DNA of 64,000 nucleotides, taken from contig JAJSPD010000019.1 in the NCBI GenBank assembly GCA_021307315.1, positions 248,001 through 312,000 on the forward strand, written 5' to 3'. This document shows, piece by piece, positions 34,101-47,162 of the stretch (its first letter is position 1; each line of letters begins with the position of its first letter). A model generated the notes under the pieces. It did not search any database. It was not told the origin of the DNA and saw nothing but the letters and a program-made list of their open reading frames with translations. The position numbers and the translations under genes are program-made. The DNA is from Bisporella sp. PMI_857. Taxonomy: Eukaryota > Ascomycota > Leotiomycetes > Helotiales > Helotiaceae.

Positions 34101-35249
34101 CTACAAGAAGTAATCAGGCAGCGAATTCCCGTCTGCGATTTTCTCCTGGCCCTGTTGATCCTTGTGTATATCATTCTCTGGCGCCGCAGCGAAAACGTTG
34201 AAGAACCGCTCCCCTGTGTCGCTGACCTCTAGCACGCTGGCCATATTTCCACAGCGGTAGCAATAGTTTGGAGCGGACCATACAGTAGATAATCGGTCAT
34301 CGTAGAGTACTTGGTACCCCTCCTGGCAGAGCTGGTGCGCTCGCAGGATATGCGACATGCTGTTCACCTCGAGGAATTTCTGGACCACTTGTGCGCCAAA
34401 AGTGTAGCCTGCGCCTCGAGGCGAGAGAGAGAATTCATCGCGCTCCGGGTCCGGATCAGACCAGACGAGATCTGCCATGGGACCTTCGTGAGGGATCTCA
34501 CGGAAACGGTCGATGACTTTAATTTGATCGATAGAATGAATTGATGGTGATAAGCCTGCAGATCTTGTTAGACAAAATCTTCTCTTCGTCGCACAAGTAG
34601 GATCGCATACCTCCATGAACGCAGAAAATCTGGTCATTAATGACCACGCTCAAGGTAAGAAAGTCGAACATATCCGTAAAATAGTGCCAGACATTCGCAT
34701 TCCCATATTTTCTCGAGCACTCTGTATAAAATCCATATGATTGTGTAACTCCTCTTGATTCATGGTTTCCTCGTATCAATGTAACGCGATTTGGGTATCG
34801 AAGTTTCAAACAAACAAGAAGGGAAATCGTTTCAACGCTGAACATGCCTCTATCAACATAATCGCCTATGACGGTCAGCTCTACCAGTGATTGCAGACCG
34901 GGATAAATCTGCGGAATATTTGGCGCAAGGCGCTCACCCAAGAATAGGTAGTTCGTGTCTGGGCACCATCCTCCAATCTTGAAGATCTCAATCAGATCAT
35001 AAAACTGCCCATGTATATCCCCAACTACCGTGACTGGTGCCTGTACGTGGACTACATTACTCTCTTGCATCAACAATTCCTTTGTTTTTGCGCATATTGC
35101 TTCGATAACGGATTCTGCGAGGAGATTCTTCTTGTAGAGGCTCTCAATACATTCATCGAGGTCTACAGATGCTGTACAAGGTACGCATATTAGCTAAAAG
35201 AAATAGACTCTGAAAAGAGCAAGACGAGCTTACAGGGGAGGCCAGGCAT
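34101..35249 (-). CDS. PPG1: PP2A-like Ser/Thr protein phosphatase, PPG1 type
   Basis: Four exons (35249-35234, 35171-34938, 34865-34611, 34555-34101) give 319 aa. All metal-binding signatures are present: GDIHGQF, GDYVDRG (split by intron 2), RGNHESR and the later [10 protein letters not shown]. The C-terminal PDYFL keeps the PP2A-class methylated Leu. [20 protein letters not shown] and [18 protein letters not shown] resemble yeast Ppg1 more than PP2A, PP4 or Sit4; in filamentous fungi the PPG-1 phosphatase belongs to or works with the STRIPAK complex. The first exon codes only five residues. It is convergent with RDI1. Confidence 0.9.
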
Positions 35250-36133
35250 GGTGTTCTGTGAGGGAAATATTGACTTCAAGTGGCCGCGATGTGATGAAGC
35301 AAAGCTATGAAGGTAAAGGAGAGTTGTAGCTTTCGCATGCAGTTTCTTTTGTCAAGGTGCGTAGACGCAGCAGCATGGTCGCTTACGCTGTTATTTTTGT
35401 CTAAGTCATATCATAAATCATACAAAACGAAGCATTCGAAAGCTTTGAGAGGCGAAAAGGTGTAGTTCTGAATGATTACAAGTAGTCCTGGAGGTTACTA
35501 CCGTGTTAGTATCACAATTTCTACGTACACTATTTTGGTTAAGGGGTATGTCCATCAATTACAATGCTGTGAATATTCTCACGCAGGAGCGTTGATTGGC
35601 TTATAGACGAGAGTAGTGCAGTCTTAGCGTCGAGAACTATCGCTGTAAGGTTTGGTCTTCATTTTCTTCTCACGTTATTCCCAACCTCCGATGACAACTT
35701 CATACCGTCTTCTATTCATCTTCTCCCATCAACCTTTAATTCGTCATTATACCTGTTCTGTATCACTCTCTTAGTCTGGATTGTTGATCAGATTTGCTTT
35801 GCTTTTTTTTGCTGCGCATTTGGGCTTTAGTTAGGTCATTCTGTTATGGTGATCGCTCGGATAGGAAAGTCAGGACCTAAGCCAGGAGATCAGATTGCGG
35901 GGAGGTACAGGTTCCACAACGCCTTTGACTTCAATTCTATCAACATTTTCAGATTGTTCTCCGTCATCGTTAGGGTCTTCTCCTGGCCACGAGACCTGTA
36001 GTCACCCTGGAGCTTCTTGTCTTGCCCACATTCCATATCACTTTAGCACATCGTTGGTTACCCACACATTCTAGTTGCTACCGATACTACCTAGTCGGCC
36101 TCATGTTACTTGAAAGATTTATCAGCCATAGCG
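35250..36133. other. Divergent intergenic between PPG1 and the zinc-knuckle gene
   Basis: 884 bp holding both promoters and a probable long leader of the downstream gene. There is a T-rich tract around 35791-35810. No gene is seen. Confidence 0.5.
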
Positions 36134-39100
36134 ATGACAAACAATAGCTGGCACCAACCTGGCCAGCCCTTTGGCGATGGTACTGGTGGTCAGTATCAAA
36201 ATCTAAAGCCACAGGGACACCCGCCTCCAAGTTGCTTCTTCTGCAGCGGTCCCCACTATGTGGTCAACTGTCCCAACAGACAAGGCCAAGTTCCTCAACC
36301 GTAAGTATCAACTACCTTATCCATGCCTTTTTTGCTATTGCTTGCTTGTCATTTGTCAGAGCCGTAGCTAATGATGACTCAGTGGTCCTTCTGCTATTGG
36401 CTACCCAAGTTCAGCGCCTCAAGGAGGACAATGGACCAATGGACAGAGTGGAGCGAGGATCAATTCGTATGGGCCACCACAGTCTTCTATGATCCCACAG
36501 TATACACCTCCAAGTCAACCTCATCAGTATAGTAGTGGACATGGCAGTTATGGCCCTTCACAGACACCTCCATATCAGCAGTATGGCAATGCTCAAAACC
36601 CTTATGGCCCACCCATTGCAGCAGCTCCGTATCAACAATACGGCTCGGCACCTCCAACAAACTATCCAGCAAGACCATCCTTTCGACATAACAAATTTCG
36701 CACTCACCACATTGTAAATCAAGTTCACAATTCGCCTAATGCTTACATCCCCCCTCTGGGTCCATACCACGGGACAACTGGGCCTTCGCCATCTTTTGGC
36801 TCTCAGTGGAGTCCGAACAAATCGCCTCCTTCTCATGGATCCTCACTATACTCAAAGAATCAAACGGATGGCAACGGAATAAAGCGGGAGTTCTCTGCAA
36901 CGCCTCGTGTTCAGACTCAAACACCGCAGCACTCTCCTGTGAATGAGCGTAGGTCTAGTAGTTATCAGCAAGGTTCAACCTCAACGGCTTCACACCAGGG
37001 ACAGAGTCAGCAAGGACTAGCTGGAATTGGACCCGCATTCAATGCGGACAATAACTCAACCCCAATTACGGGCGATAATTTACAAAAAGATGAGATAGAA
37101 GTCAAGCCTGAATCCAGAAGATCCTCCAACGCATCAAGCCGCGCAAGCACACCATTTCGGCGCTATGGATATGAGTCGATTAGCACAGACCCATCAAAAC
37201 CAATGTACAATAATGGCAGTGGTGCCTCCTCTGAAATAGTAGAAAATCACGAGATCGGCTTCGTATCTCTGAAGGAAGAAGGAGAATTATCGGATGATGA
37301 CTCGAAGCAGCAGGAGTTCAACTGGGAATTTAAGAAGATATTCAAAGACCCTGCTCCATTTGAATACGTTGCTCTTGCCCAGCCACTATCGGCCACGTTC
37401 TCTGAAAAAGCGACTCCGGTTCCACTTCTGTACGTCAATCAACGAGACAAGTCGGTATCTAGATATGCTAGAGTAGACAATTTGGAAGAGTTCACGAGGC
37501 CTATTAGAAGCCAATCGCAATGGTCATACCTGCAAGAGGATCCAGGTTTCCAAGAAGTGAACCAGGATGGTCCTCTGATTCCTCTGGATGAAGTTCCTAC
37601 CTGGCTGGCAGAAAGACATGGTGTGCCAATTCCAAAGTCTCGAAAGCGAGATCGGTCTACATCTCTACACCAAGATTCTAATGGCCAATTATATGGGGAG
37701 ACCACGATTGAGCGTGCAAATGATGATCAACCACACAAGCGAGTAAAGGTCGAAGATGATGTAAATGAAGACACCATCTTAGTTGAAGTACCCGAAGTCG
37801 TGCCTCTTGCTCCTGGTACTCCTACTGTTGCGCTAGTGGGAGGCACAGTTGCGGATGAGAATGATGTCTGGGCCCCTCAGCCTGGCGAAGGCGCAGAAGC
37901 TGCAAAAATTGATTCTACTGAAGCTAAGCTCGCATCATTAGGCGTTACTGGTAGTCCTAAGCCAGTACGACGACCGTCTAGCATCTCGGCTCATGGCAGC
38001 GGTGAAGGCTTTTCTGGGCGTGAAAGCGTTCCTTATAGCATGTCTCCAGCTGAGTCTGTCCAGGATAAACCTGAATGTAGTAATTCTCCTCAAGGTCATA
38101 ACTTTCTGGTTCAAGGCTCACATGCAGGTGCCAAGCCCCCTGTGCAACCCAAATCGCCTAACAGTCCCTCACATGTCAGCGCTCCATATGCCCCACAGAA
38201 TCAATATCATAATAGCTACCCACCCCAGCTGAACTTGCCTCAGCAGCTTCAAGGTCCTGCCCAGAACCAAAATTATCCACAGCAAGGTTCTCAGCAACCT
38301 GGCCCTCCGCAAGCTCAATATGTTAACGGATATCCCGTACAGAATCAGTATCCTAATGGCGCTCCGTCTCAGCAACAGCCACCTTTTATGGGTCCTCAAC
38401 ATCGACAAAGTCCTTACGGTAACACTATCTCGCCTCAAAGCCACGGCCCTTATCTGAATCAACAGTTTGGTTTTCCGCAACAAAACGGCTACAGTAACGG
38501 GGCGCCTTCACAAGGTATGCCTCCCTATGGCACTGCATTTCCTGTACAGCAGTCTCCTCAGCAGACATTTTATGGCAATGACATGCATATGCTGCCAAAC
38601 ACGCCTCATGGAATGCTTCCTCAGGTTCACGATCAATATAATGGCGCGGCTTATGTGTCTGGTCCACAAGGACAATACGAATCAGGACCACAAGGCCAAG
38701 GCTCGTACTCTGGTCAATCTCAAAGCTACTACAACAACGGCGGATATCCCCAAAATCATGCTCAGTATCGTCCTTCTGGCCCAGCCCCCGCTTCACTAAA
38801 CAGTCTGCAGTATGGACCTTCAGCCAATGCTTATGGTAATCCTGATCCAGGAATCGCACATCAAGGTAATCAGCAGTACGCACCTCAGCCCAACGGAGTG
38901 TTAGTACAAGGTCAATATAGTAATGGCGCACCACCAAACCAACCTCCACGCCAAGACTCTGGATACGTTAGCGCCCGTGGATCTTATAGCAATGGAGCCG
39001 ATTCTGGATCAGAGGCGAATAGCCTCAACCCACGTCAAAATAATCAACACCCTACACAGCAAAAGGTTGAGGCAAATAATTCTGATAAACCTAAGTCTTC

Positions 39101-39380
39101 CCACGAGGCTCAAGTACAACTAGATGACGCACATGGCACTGGCGACTATGGCAGTGATGAAGACCGAGCTCTAAGCCCGATCTCAAGAGAGCTTCTTGGA
39201 GTGTCAAACCCAGAATTGAGCCCGGTTTCAAGAGAGATTCTTGGAAAATTGAATACAGGCCCTAAGAAAAAGCCAGAGCCAATGCGGCAGCCTGATGACG
39301 GAGGCACCATGAAGCGACCTAAGCCTAAACGTCTTCCACCCGAGGTTGCTACTGCTTATAGGTATAACCTTCCCATTTGA
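36134..39380 (+). CDS. Zinc-knuckle protein with long prion-like Gln/Pro/Tyr-rich region
   Basis: Two exons (36134-36300, 36383-39380) give 1054 aa. A single zinc knuckle C-x2-C-x3-H-x4-C (C34, C37, H41, C46), one residue shorter than the classic CCHC, opens the protein. The next part is low complexity. A central section (about 330-480) looks folded (FEYVALAQPLSATFSEKATP, LYVNQRDKSVSRYARV). From about 640 to 900 it is dominated by Gln, Pro, Gly, Tyr and Asn, with recurring NGAP and QYPNG-like units. Near the C-terminus two similar motifs, LSPISRELLG and LSPVSREILG, repeat. Function is unknown; single-stranded RNA or DNA binding by the knuckle and condensate formation by the tail are inferences. 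Confidence 0.75.
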
Positions 39381-40159
39381 TGTTACCGATTGTAAATACT
39401 GAGAACTTTCTAGCCGCCGCTGGTAATCGCTTACATAAACTACACTACACTCCCTCCCTACACGCTACAGCAATACTCTCTGGTACAAAACCTTTGTAGG
39501 ATACTATCCCGAGCTCTGCCGCATAAGTCTTGCGGTAGAGCATCCCTGGTCCGTCAAGTTGGCGCATTTGCACTTCCTTCACTTCTCTGTACAACCGCAT
39601 CCAAAAAAGAATTAGCGGCGTTTACATATGCGAAGGGGCAATGGTTTTTCATATGGAGTTGCAGGTTCTGCTTTTTGCTTGCATTTGCATTCGGGTCTAC
39701 ACATTGATTTCTTCTGTACCATCATAAAAATTTGCGCTGCTTTGTTGCAATATCAAATATCGTTAGCGATCAGGACGCTTCATCGTTCTGAGATTACCCT
39801 GAAGGTTTGGCCAAGGACTATATGCCAAGCCTCGGATGATTGATCCAACTTTTGTAGGAATGTTATGGATTGTAATTATAATGAGGCTTTCTGAGTGCGT
39901 AAAGCTTCGGCCCATAGTCTATGCCGAGGAGCTTCTATGCTATCTAGTGATTTTTGTGACCTTCGTCATTGCTTAGTGACTTGCTATGGTTGTGACCACC
40001 ACATGTTTGGTGATATTGCTTGATGATTGTGTGAACTGGTTGCGTTTTTGTTCGTTCTGTGACCCTCACGTACTTGACTTAGCAAAGTAAGAATTATTAT
40101 GAGAAATGCAAGATCATCTACTAGTTTAAGATCTTAGAGAAACGGCGTAGTAGTCTACC
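39381..40159. other. Convergent 3' flanks, no gene
   Basis: 779 bp between convergent stops, with a motif-free 71-codon frame at 39628-39843. Confidence 0.5.
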
Positions 40160-42735
40160 TCATTTTACAAGCCGGTCATCTTCCTTGTCATCCTCACTTT
40201 CCTCCTCTGATTCATCCTCATCCTCTTCGGACTCTTCATCATCATCCTCGTCCTCTTCGTCGTCTTCATCCTCGCTTTCTTCTTCTTCGTCACTGCTTTC
40301 CTCAGCTGCTGCTTTCTCTTCTGCTTCCTCCTCTGCAAGCCAGTCATCAAGGGTCTTCGCCTTGCCTCCACTCGTAGCACCAAAGCCATTCGCATTCGAT
40401 GGCGAGCTCGAAAACATGGTGTCCCGAATTGCAGAGTCGAGCCTTTCACCGGCAGGCACAACTCGACCTGAATCGTACTCTGACTTAGGCACTTCAATAT
40501 TGCGGAGTGATGGATCAGGCTCCTTCCCAACAGCCACCCAATCTGGCAACTCATCGTAGCCCTGTAATCCAGACCGGTCGCCATCCTCGCCAACGACTAA
40601 ACTTGCAGATCCGAGCGTGAAACTAGTCCTGCTTTCTGAAGGACTGGGAGTGTGTGGTATCGGTTTCGGCGCGAGAAGCATGAGAGTTGCTAATTCTGTG
40701 GAAGAAGGAATCGCAAGAAGAGCCTTGTAAAGACGTGTGCGATCACGAAGGTCGTAAGAGGTGTCATATCTCGCGAGTAGAAGGATGTAGTTCCACAAAG
40801 CAACGATCGGATGATCTGGTTCTGGCTCTGGCTTATGGTAAGGAGACTGTGGCTGCGGGTTGTTCTCAGAGAAACCCTCGTTTTCTTGTTGCGAATAATC
40901 TGGAACATGACTATCTGCGGGCTTGATAGGGGCCGATTGATCTGACCTATTCAGATGATGAAGGTAAACCTTGGCAGCTAGAAGCACGATCTGTAACTTC
41001 GCAGGCTCCGCTTCCTCTGCAAACCCCTTTGCTAGTATCCGTAACACGTCAGGAGCAATATTATTCTCGCCATCGGTACCAGCAAATTCTCCAACAAGCC
41101 ATATAATTGTGGCACGTGCCTGAGTATTCGTTGCAGTATCTAGATTCTTTGCTAATCGAATGACGGTGCCGGTATGGGAAGTAGGATCCTGTTGTATCAG
41201 ATGTCTTATCACTGTCAAAGATTCTGCCACAAGATTCCCGTCTAAGCTGGTAATCTGCTTCAAAAGCAGACGCAAACATCGTGCTGATGTTCTGGTATCG
41301 CTTTGAGCACACCTCCCTATCGCTCTAACCGCCTGTCTCACAAGCTCCTCGTCAGATCCGCGAGAGAAGTGCTCAAGTTCATTGAGAATAAGACTCTTTA
41401 TAGAGGAATCGGAATGCGGAAAGATTAAGGTAAGAAGCTCTAGCTTTAGCTCCCACACCTGTCGTGGATCTGTAGAATGAACTAGAAAATGGGAAGCATA
41501 TTTAACAAATGCTTGTGGCGTCGTAAGACACACTGAGACTATATTGTAAAGTGCAATGTGTTGTATATCGGTAGGTCCTCGTAATAGTGCGACTAGGGGT
41601 CCTATAGATAGACTGATGTACTCCGGGGTCCCAAGGTTTACGTAGCAGCGGGTGACAGCGACCACGACTGCAGAATTCCTGCTTTGTAGTAGAGGCTTGA
41701 TGCTATTTAACAGCAGTGCAAGATCTGGATCGAGAACTTGCACCACCTCTCCCGTCTCCTCTTCCTCCCCCTTCTCTTCACCATAGAAGTCGTCTGTGCC
41801 GTTATTCTTGAACTTTGTAACCCTCTTTGTCCGCCTAGGAAAGCATTTTCTGGAGTATATCGTCATAAGCCTCAGTGTCACTAATTGACTCCACTCATCC
41901 ATATCCACAATCTTGCGGACCAAACCCCTGTAATGCTTGTGTATAAGATCCAGCCGTTCCGGACAGATATCCATAAACGCCTTAACTGCCGCTCCTGCGA
42001 CATAATACTGCTTGTCTCCAAGCAAGGCCGATAGATAGTCAAGCAACTGAGGGAGAGTATTTGGATCCAATCTATAGCATTTTGGGATTGCCAACGCAGC
42101 AGCTTTCCTCACATAGGGACTCATATCATTTAACCCCTTCTTGATTGCCAGAGATACAATCTGGCTGATAACAGGCACCCTGATCCCAGACATGGTCTTG
42201 AGCGCCAGGGCGCGCACTTGTGGGTTGCCATCGGAGAGTGATTTTTGGATGGTGTTTATGGAGAGGAGGGCGAGGTCGGGTTCTTGTTCGGCGTGGCTGA
42301 GAAGGTAGATGTAGACGAGCTTCTTAATTTCGATGTTTGGGGAGGCGACATTCTTTACGACGGAGGAGAAGTAGGTGAGGCATGGTTGGGAGCGGTACAT
42401 CAGCTATATCTCGAGGTCAGCATATACAGCGAGGCAAGGGAGAGTCCTCTGCTTCTTGGTGAGATACGGGCATGGCAGACGCACAGATATGACCTTCCTC
42501 AACCCATCCAGGACTTCTCTATCGCTCCGGCTATCCAGCAGCTTTTTGATCTGTGCCGCGGGCAGAGTCTTGGGGGAGGTCCGCGAGCTACGTGCTGAGG
42601 ATGCGGCATCGAGGGTAAGCTCCCGGGCTGTGTGGCAGACGTTAGCAATTATTTTCCTGCAAATCATGTATAAAATTTAGAAAGACAATACATACCGCTC
42701 TCCAGCAGGCTGGATATCCGCGATATCGACTCCAT
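40160..42735 (-). CDS. APL6: AP-3 adaptor complex beta subunit
   Basis: Three exons (42735-42696, 42627-42485, 42403-40160) give 808 aa. The adaptin N-terminal armadillo region is clear: FFSSVVKNVASPNIEIKKLV in spirit (here TYFSSVVKNVASPNIEIKKL), YIYLLSHAEQEPDLALLSIN, MSPYVRKAAALAIPKCYRL, and RATIIWLVGEFAG. The acidic linker within the solenoid (KGEEEETGEVVQ) and the strongly acidic Ser-rich C-terminus (about 740-805) mark it as beta-3 rather than beta-1/2, because beta-3 has a long phosphorylated hinge. AP-3 carries cargo from Golgi or endosome directly to the vacuole. No ear domain follows the acidic hinge, as in yeast Apl6. It shares a 196-bp promoter region with the next gene. Confidence 0.93.
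40180..40335 (-). repeat. Low-complexity acidic repeat (GAG/GAT) in AP-3 beta tail
   Basis: The plus strand is an imperfect TCN repeat (TCATCATCCTCG-type) that encodes the run of Glu, Asp and Ser at the C-terminus of the adaptin. It produces a false Ser-only frame on the opposite strand. Confidence 0.8.
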
Positions 42736-42931
42736 GATAGGTTATGGAAATTTGCTGGCGCATCGTCACTTCTGAGAAGATGTCTTGGTGGGGTGAACGC
42801 CAAAGTGATCCACAATTCGTGACCGCCACCAAAGCTCCCGCAACGGAAACTACTATACTTTGAGATACATGAAACTCAATTCAGAGAAACTCAGTTCTAC
42901 GCAAATGTAATCCGCAGCATTTATTTTCGAG
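42736..42931. promoter_or_regulatory. Compact divergent promoter AP-3 beta / unknown gene
   Basis: 196 bp separate the two start codons. No specific site is called. Confidence 0.4.
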
Positions 42932-43910
42932 ATGAGATGTGCTCTCACGCCAGCTCTACCCTCAGAGCTCATTGATTTTGTCCTAAAAGCTCACGCAACT
43001 TTCTACATTCGTACCCTGATCATCTGTCAGCCACGGCCTGCTTTCATTGAGTCATTCTGTCGATGCTTCACTGGAGATGAGCCTCTAAGAGAGGTTCCAG
43101 AATCCGGCTGGGAGACGCTAAACCAGGTTGCCGCTTCTAAACAGTAAGTCTTAGTGCTGGAGGGCATGACCAGGATTTTAATATAAGCACCGTGTACATA
43201 AATAGGTGCATATTCTAGACTAGTGATCTCATGTTGGGTTTTGCGAGTGTTATTTTAAACCTATAGAGGAAAAGCAATGACTGCTATCATAAGCACTTTC
43301 TGCAAGGCCTTGATCCTCATCAACTGATCCCATTTTAGAGTACAATCCATTTTTGTTCCAACCGTCTCCCATCTCCGCGCCATTCTCGCAGGCCTGACGT
43401 GCGGCTCCAACGATGGAGCATCCAACCAAGAGCCGCACGATATCTCGAAAAAGAAGCCCACGATACTGGTATATGGGCTCGTGAGCCTCCACGAAGACAC
43501 CAGCCAGTGGAGTACGCAGGGCTTCGGGAATACGCTGAGTTCATTGCTAGACCTAGGATTGAAGACTCATGCGGGTGTCATGAGTAAGTGCCTCCCGCAT
43601 TCTTTTCGTGCTGGCAGAGCTCTGTCAGATCTTTAAAAGGTGATCGCTGACAACGAGTATAGTTGTTGAAGAAAGACGGCTTGACCATAGAGAGAGTGAG
43701 GATTTCCGCCAACAAAGCCGCGCGAGGCGGAAATCGATCAGAATTAACCAGGCATGGCAACAAGAAGTGCCTCTCCTCGGCGGTAGCGAGCGGCGTGATG
43801 GACTGGGGGAGAGCGCGGGATACAGCGGGAGGACAGTGGAGGTATCAAGAATATTAGCACGGTGGTTTCGGTTCGATGAGGGAAGCTGGGTGGACAATGA
43901 TGAAGAGTGA
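42932..43910 (+). CDS. Conserved-looking protein of unknown function
   Basis: Three exons (42932-43143, 43339-43583, 43663-43910) give 234 aa with matching phases. I cannot name it. The N-terminus (LPSELIDFVLKAHATFYIRT, then LIICQPR) and the middle (PTILVYGLVSLHEDTSQWST followed by GFGNTLSSLLDLG) alternate strands and helices, as in a small alpha/beta (possibly RecA-like, without a Walker A motif) domain. A basic segment (RQQSRARRKSIRI) and an acidic C-terminus (DEGSWVDNDEE) follow. Proteins with this look occur among fungal recombination-accessory or elongator-type subunits, but I will not assign one. The stop lies 137 bp from that of convergent NUF2. Confidence 0.6.
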
Positions 43911-44047
43911 CATGCTGGTTTATGCAGATATATTGCTGGTTCTAAAAAATCAGTTTTATGGCTCATTATCACGCTATAAAGGTATATCCCAACGCCCAAG
44001 CCAACCAGTCATTACCCTAACGAGACCAGAGAAGAGAAAATGGCCGC

Positions 44048-45537
44048 TCAAAAATTCATCGATTGCTCCATCTCCGTGACGTAGAGCTTAATATGGGAAT
44101 CCATCTTTAAGAATTCGTCATGTGCGCTGTGGATCTCGTTCTCGATATTCTCTTTCAGGTCCGCCATCTAAATATGCTTAGTAAAAAGTCTAATAAAATT
44201 TGGAGAGTGAAGCATACCTTCTTTTCTGTTTGCTCGATCCTAACTCTCCTCCTTTCCATTTCTCTCGCCTTCTCAGCCCTCTCCTCCGTCAGTTTCTTGT
44301 GCACTGCCCTTAACTCCTCCATTCGCTCCTTGGCGCTCATTGCTCTTTCTTTGCTGCCTTCACGCAGCTTGTCTGTCCGCTCTATCCACTTCGATAACTG
44401 CCTTGACAATAACCCTTCCGCTCTCTCTACCTCACGGACGCTGTTGCCTCGGTCTCCTAACACTTCTCGCTGTCGTGCCATCCTTACATTTTCTTCTTCT
44501 TCCTTCGCTAACTCAACAGAAATATCTTCTAGAAGTTTTATACAAGAGGATACATCGGAAGAAACTACAGAGAATGTGTCTGTTGAGGTTTGAAGGGCTC
44601 TAGAGCGACGATCCATGGTATCAATCTGTGATTTCTCGGCGTTCAACGCATTACTTAGCTCAGTCAGAGATGCTTGTAAGGCAGCTGTCGATTGCATTGC
44701 GTATGGTCGTAACTTGGCACTTTCCTGTTTCAGCGTAATTGTCTGAGCAGTTTTGTCTTCCAGAATTCCGGTTAGCTCGCTCTTCTTAGACTTCAGGTCC
44801 TCAAACCGCCGGGTAACCTTCTCCTGGCTCTGCTGTAGTCCCTTGAGCTTCTTCTTGAGCTCATCGTTACGCCGTAATTTTTCAGCAACATGTGCTTCCA
44901 TTGCTTTTCGGTCCCGCTTCAGGCTCTCCAGACGCACCTCCATCTCATCATTCTCCACAATTGTTGTTTCAATCCGCATCTTGATTGTATCCGCCTTCTT
45001 TACATGCTCATCCATGACCGCTGTCTGACTCTCACGAAATCGAACGAAGTTGATGATGTATGAGAAGATCTTGACCATGCGATCGTGGGTCGGCTTGTAT
45101 AAGTCCTGAAATGAGAAGTCATTGATCCCACACTCGACCATCAACTTGCGCAAGCTCGCATAGAAACCCATCAGATTGCGTGCTTCAGTAGGAATGATGT
45201 CCATGAATTCTCCGCATACATCTTCCGCAGCTGCGCGCATGGCCGGGTCAACGGTGTCGCGTGTTGTGTTCATGAGCAGTTCTGCGAACCATTCGAAGAT
45301 CATTTGTATTTGCATTGGGTTTGGCTTTTGAAGATCTGCCACGGTAAACGGAACCCCAATATCGCTGATACATCCTACGATCTCTTTTTCGGGCTATTTA
45401 ATCTGTCAGTGAAGCCCATGCGATAATCTAGTGATGTATACCAAGCGCATGAACGCGTCGCTCTCCTCCTCCTTCTTCCTCCCTCTATTCTGCTGTTGAG
45501 AATTCGGCGCCATACTCATGCGAGGATTGTAAGACAT
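44048..45537 (-). CDS. NUF2: Kinetochore protein Nuf2 (NDC80 complex)
   Basis: Three exons (45537-45442, 45393-44218, 44167-44048) give 463 aa. The N-terminal calponin-homology domain (about 25-165) reads [38 protein letters not shown] and [13 protein letters not shown], all diagnostic of Nuf2. The rest is coiled coil (about 170-430) with dense heptads ([19 protein letters not shown]). The last exon gives the tail [20 protein letters not shown], which in the family contacts Spc24/Spc25. With Ndc80 it forms the microtubule-binding rod of the outer kinetochore. An N-terminal ATG at 45537 begins [12 protein letters not shown], as in other filamentous fungi. Confidence 0.95.
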
Positions 45538-47162
45538 AGTGACAGAATGTGGAATATTTTTGCGTTTGCTGCACTGTGTTTTTTGTAAAGTCGCATCCAA
45601 ACTATGGTTGCTGATTGTTGCTATCAACAAACCGATAAACATTGGAGACGCCACTCTCTTGGCGGACACCAGGTCACATGATACACTTAACCACATTCAT
45701 TTCCGAAACGCCTAATATTACGTACTTAACACTTCCAAATAGATCCAGGGTTCCATATCTCCGAACGTGGCTTTATATTGAGCTCCTAACACTTCACTTA
45801 AGGAGGCCACTTTTCAGCTAAATCATGTGATTGACCTAGATATTCTTAGCTGAAACCCAACTTTATTATCAGTCAGTCTGCTAGATCCCAATAACGTTGA
45901 GATTTGTGATCACAAGACAATGGACCATATTCAGCGGAGTTGTATTGAAGTCCCCTTGCTAACAATGATACGTTGTAGCAGGTTTTGGCCGACTTGCATG
46001 CATATATATATTGATGAACTTTTTTGCCCGGCCTGAGCTCGAAGCCGCAGTTATAAAGTACATTTAATCAAGAGCATTTCGTCTCCCAAGTAAATCATCT
46101 TAAAAGGGCTATTGTAGCACTGACAATCTTATACTGCAAAGACTCATATCGGATCTATGCCGTCAAGCAGGTTATCAATGGCTGTATTTGATAGCGGAGA
46201 ACACCTCGCTATAACTGACATTAAATATGGGCTTTTGATGGCTAAGCCAGGTCCTCATACTCACACATCAATTCGGAAGTATGTTATCGATGACCCCCAA
46301 ATCCACTCAGCTGATGTGAAGGTTATTTGTCAACTACTACGAATAGAGTTCGGAGCAATCCAGAGCATGCACGATTAAATCGCCACGCATATCCCCGCAA
46401 CGTCACAGCGTCATTTATCAACAGGTCATCTTTTGATATTTGAAGTTATTTAAAACGAGGTCTGGACACTGCATCCGCCATCATGACTTGGCCACTGCAT
46501 ATGGATGGTTTAGGAGTTTCCCAGTCCACTTTTTCTATGCAGGTCAGCTGCAAGATGGGGTTGATAGGGAAAATATCGCTTGTGACTTCCGAACAGCTTC
46601 GACTGATGATGACCATGTAGATTTATCTCTCGTCGTGACATCGCAGAAGAAATTTCTGGTGGAAGCACATTCGCTGACTCTATGCAAGCAAAAGACCTCA
46701 CAGGTCTCAATTCATCCTTTGACCACATGTTGAAATGAGACCTTTCAAATCATGTTTTTACACGGCATCGCGCGGAACAGTAATCAGCTGTACGTACTTG
46801 ACCAACTGTGACCTCATCATTAGTCGTACTGCTGTTGCTGGTGCAAGTTTGGCGTGGGGGGCGTTGGACTGTTTGCGGGGCAAAGTGGTGTACGAACATA
46901 ATCATTCCAGGTACCATTCCTCTAAATTCACAAGAGGGGTTCAAGGCGTTCGGCTTGGTTCCTGCTGATTTCTAAGCTTAGAATGTGCCGGTCCCCAATT
47001 GTTAAAAATGTGGTGTTTAGACATCTCCCCGAGGCCATGGACTGGTGGCACTATTTTTCCTAGTGCCCGCATCACTAGATCTCCTTCTAAAAGGCCTACA
47101 TCACCTTATTAATCTTCGTTTTGCACGTTTCAACCTCCTTCCCTTCCCAATTCTTCCATACC
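45538..47162. other. Intergenic, no gene recognised
   Basis: About 1.6 kb between divergent NUF2 and EGT1. ORFs at 46157-46378 and 46440-46733 on the plus strand have ordinary composition but no motif and no splice-compatible partners that I can see. Confidence 0.5.

Noticed and set aside
40185..40559. Plus-strand frame that is almost pure Ser
   Set aside because: It is the antisense shadow of the acidic tail codons of AP-3 beta.
5347..45537. Idea of a chromosome-segregation gene cluster (BUB3, BQT4-like, NUF2, HLTF-like)
   Set aside because: The genes are 10-40 kb apart with unrelated housekeeping genes between them.
46157..46733. Two plus-strand ORFs upstream of EGT1
   Set aside because: They are short and motif-free and could be chance frames.
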